From: Verrucomicrobiales bacterium
GTDB taxonomy: Bacteria; Verrucomicrobiota; Verrucomicrobiia; Limisphaerales; UBA11320
Direction of reading: 5' to 3'
DNA length: 64,000 nucleotides
NCBI GenBank assembly: GCA_016793885.1
Contig: JAEUHE010000086.1
Coordinates: forward strand, 1-64,000
Positions 63,484 to 64,000 of the stretch are shown one piece after another. Every line of letters begins with the position of its first letter. Position 1 is the first letter of the stretch. Made by a program: the position numbers and the translations under genes. Under the pieces are notes generated by a model that worked only from the letters and a program-made list of their open reading frames with translations, ran no database searches and was not told where the DNA came from.

Positions 63484-64000
63484 CTAGGTGGGGCTGCTTC
63501 CCCGCGGATAGACCACATCCGGCTCGAGGACTGTTCGGCCGCTCGAAACCGGCTTCGCGCGGTATTCCCGGCTGTAGCGGTAAAAGTAATCGGAGGAGAC
63601 CGAGGCGCGGTTGTAGACAACCCCCAGAGCCCTCACATTGCACTTATACAAGCGGTTCAGCGCCTCCCGCAGCATGCGCGATGAGGTGTAGGAAGCACGC
63701 AGCACCATGAGCACATAATCCGCCTTCGGAACCAGGCTCATGATGTCGCTGGTGGCTAGCACCGGAGGAGTGTCGATCAGGATGTGGTCATAGTGGGGAA
63801 CCAGCTCAGCCAGGAGCTGGTCCATTCCATCGCTCAGGAACACTTCGGGGTCATAGAGATCGCAATCGCCGGCGGGCACCACGTAGAGCTTGCCGAGCTC
63901 GGCATCGCTTTGCCCCCTGCTCGAGCCGGCCTGCGGCTGCTGAAGATCTACACGGACGATCGCATCGGAGATCTGACACATGCCTCCCAAGACCTCGCGG
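63484..64000 (-). CDS. BY-kinase-type tyrosine autokinase, 5' part beyond window
   Basis: Only the last 170 or so residues are inside the window; the frame is still open at base 64000. HILIDTPPVLATSDIMSLVP is the Walker B-like A' region of CpsD/CapB/Wzc-type kinases, followed by VRALGVVYNRA. The C-terminal tail contains a tyrosine cluster (SSDYFYRYSREYRAKP), the usual autophosphorylation region. These kinases cycle phosphorylation to control polysaccharide polymerisation and export with a Wzz-like co-polymerase. The Walker A motif and any N-terminal Wzz domain should lie just beyond the window edge. Confidence 0.85.
   Translation of the reverse strand, partial: REVLGGMCQISDAIVRVDLQQPQAGSSRGQSDAELGKLYVVPAGDCDLYDPEVFLSDGMDQLLAELVPHYDHILIDTPPVLATSDIMSLVPKADYVLMVLRASYTSSRMLREALNRLYKCNVRALGVVYNRASVSSDYFYRYSREYRAKPVSSGRTVLEPDVVYPRGSSPT

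Overview
The window comes from a GC-rich, Gram-negative-type bacterium, most likely Verrucomicrobiota or a close PVC relative. The evidence is indirect: an ECF sigma factor paired with a membrane Ser/Thr kinase, many large secreted beta-rich repeat proteins with C-terminal modules typical of that phylum, a DUF2339/DUF3999 pair, a BspA-type LRR protein, and envelope genes (RND efflux, outer-membrane factor, Wzx/Wzy) that imply two membranes. No taxonomic marker such as rRNA is present, so this is inference.

Layout. 0.3-6.9 kb: an efflux locus with a TetR regulator, a periplasmic adaptor and a single 1539-residue protein that joins an RND pump to an outer-membrane factor; two near-identical 16-bp candidate operators sit before the regulator and before the pump genes. 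6.9-9.8 kb: a small fold-back repeat, a secreted DUF11-like protein and a threonine aldolase. 9.9 kb: tRNA-Leu(CAA) and its terminator. 10.2-17.1 kb looks like accessory, decaying DNA: a LuxR regulator/secreted barrel gene pair bracketed by two 71-bp palindromic direct repeats, an ABC permease whose ATPase partner has lost its catalytic core, an acyltransferase, a second palindromic repeat family, and a fragment duplicated from the permease gene. 17.1-36.3 kb: large secreted or membrane proteins (LRR, beta-helix, tandem cadherin/Ig-like repeats), the sigma/kinase pair, and DUF2339-DUF3999.

36.6-64 kb is one large cell-surface polysaccharide locus. Every gene is on the minus strand except a convergent NusG/RfaH-like antiterminator at its far end, separated by a strong bidirectional terminator. 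In transcription order, entering from the right edge: a tyrosine autokinase (cut by the edge), Wzx flippase, asparagine synthetase, Wzy-like polymerase/ligase, two GT4 glycosyltransferases, a DegT aminotransferase, a phosphoglycosyltransferase with unusual domain order, a FlaA1/CapD-type nucleotide-sugar dehydratase, then a two-protein NRPS-PKS assembly line and a GT2 glycosyltransferase.

The most unusual system is that embedded assembly line. The NRPS starts with a formyltransferase domain, has only the C-terminal half of a condensation domain, and carries an adenylation domain interrupted twice: by a luciferase-like flavin monooxygenase after core A4 and by a methyltransferase after core A8. 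It feeds a KS-AT-KR-DH-ACP-TE polyketide synthase 5 bp downstream. The expected product is a small formylated and/or oxidised, methylated amino acid extended by one ketide unit. Its position inside a polysaccharide locus raises the possibility that it modifies, or is co-regulated with, the surface polymer.
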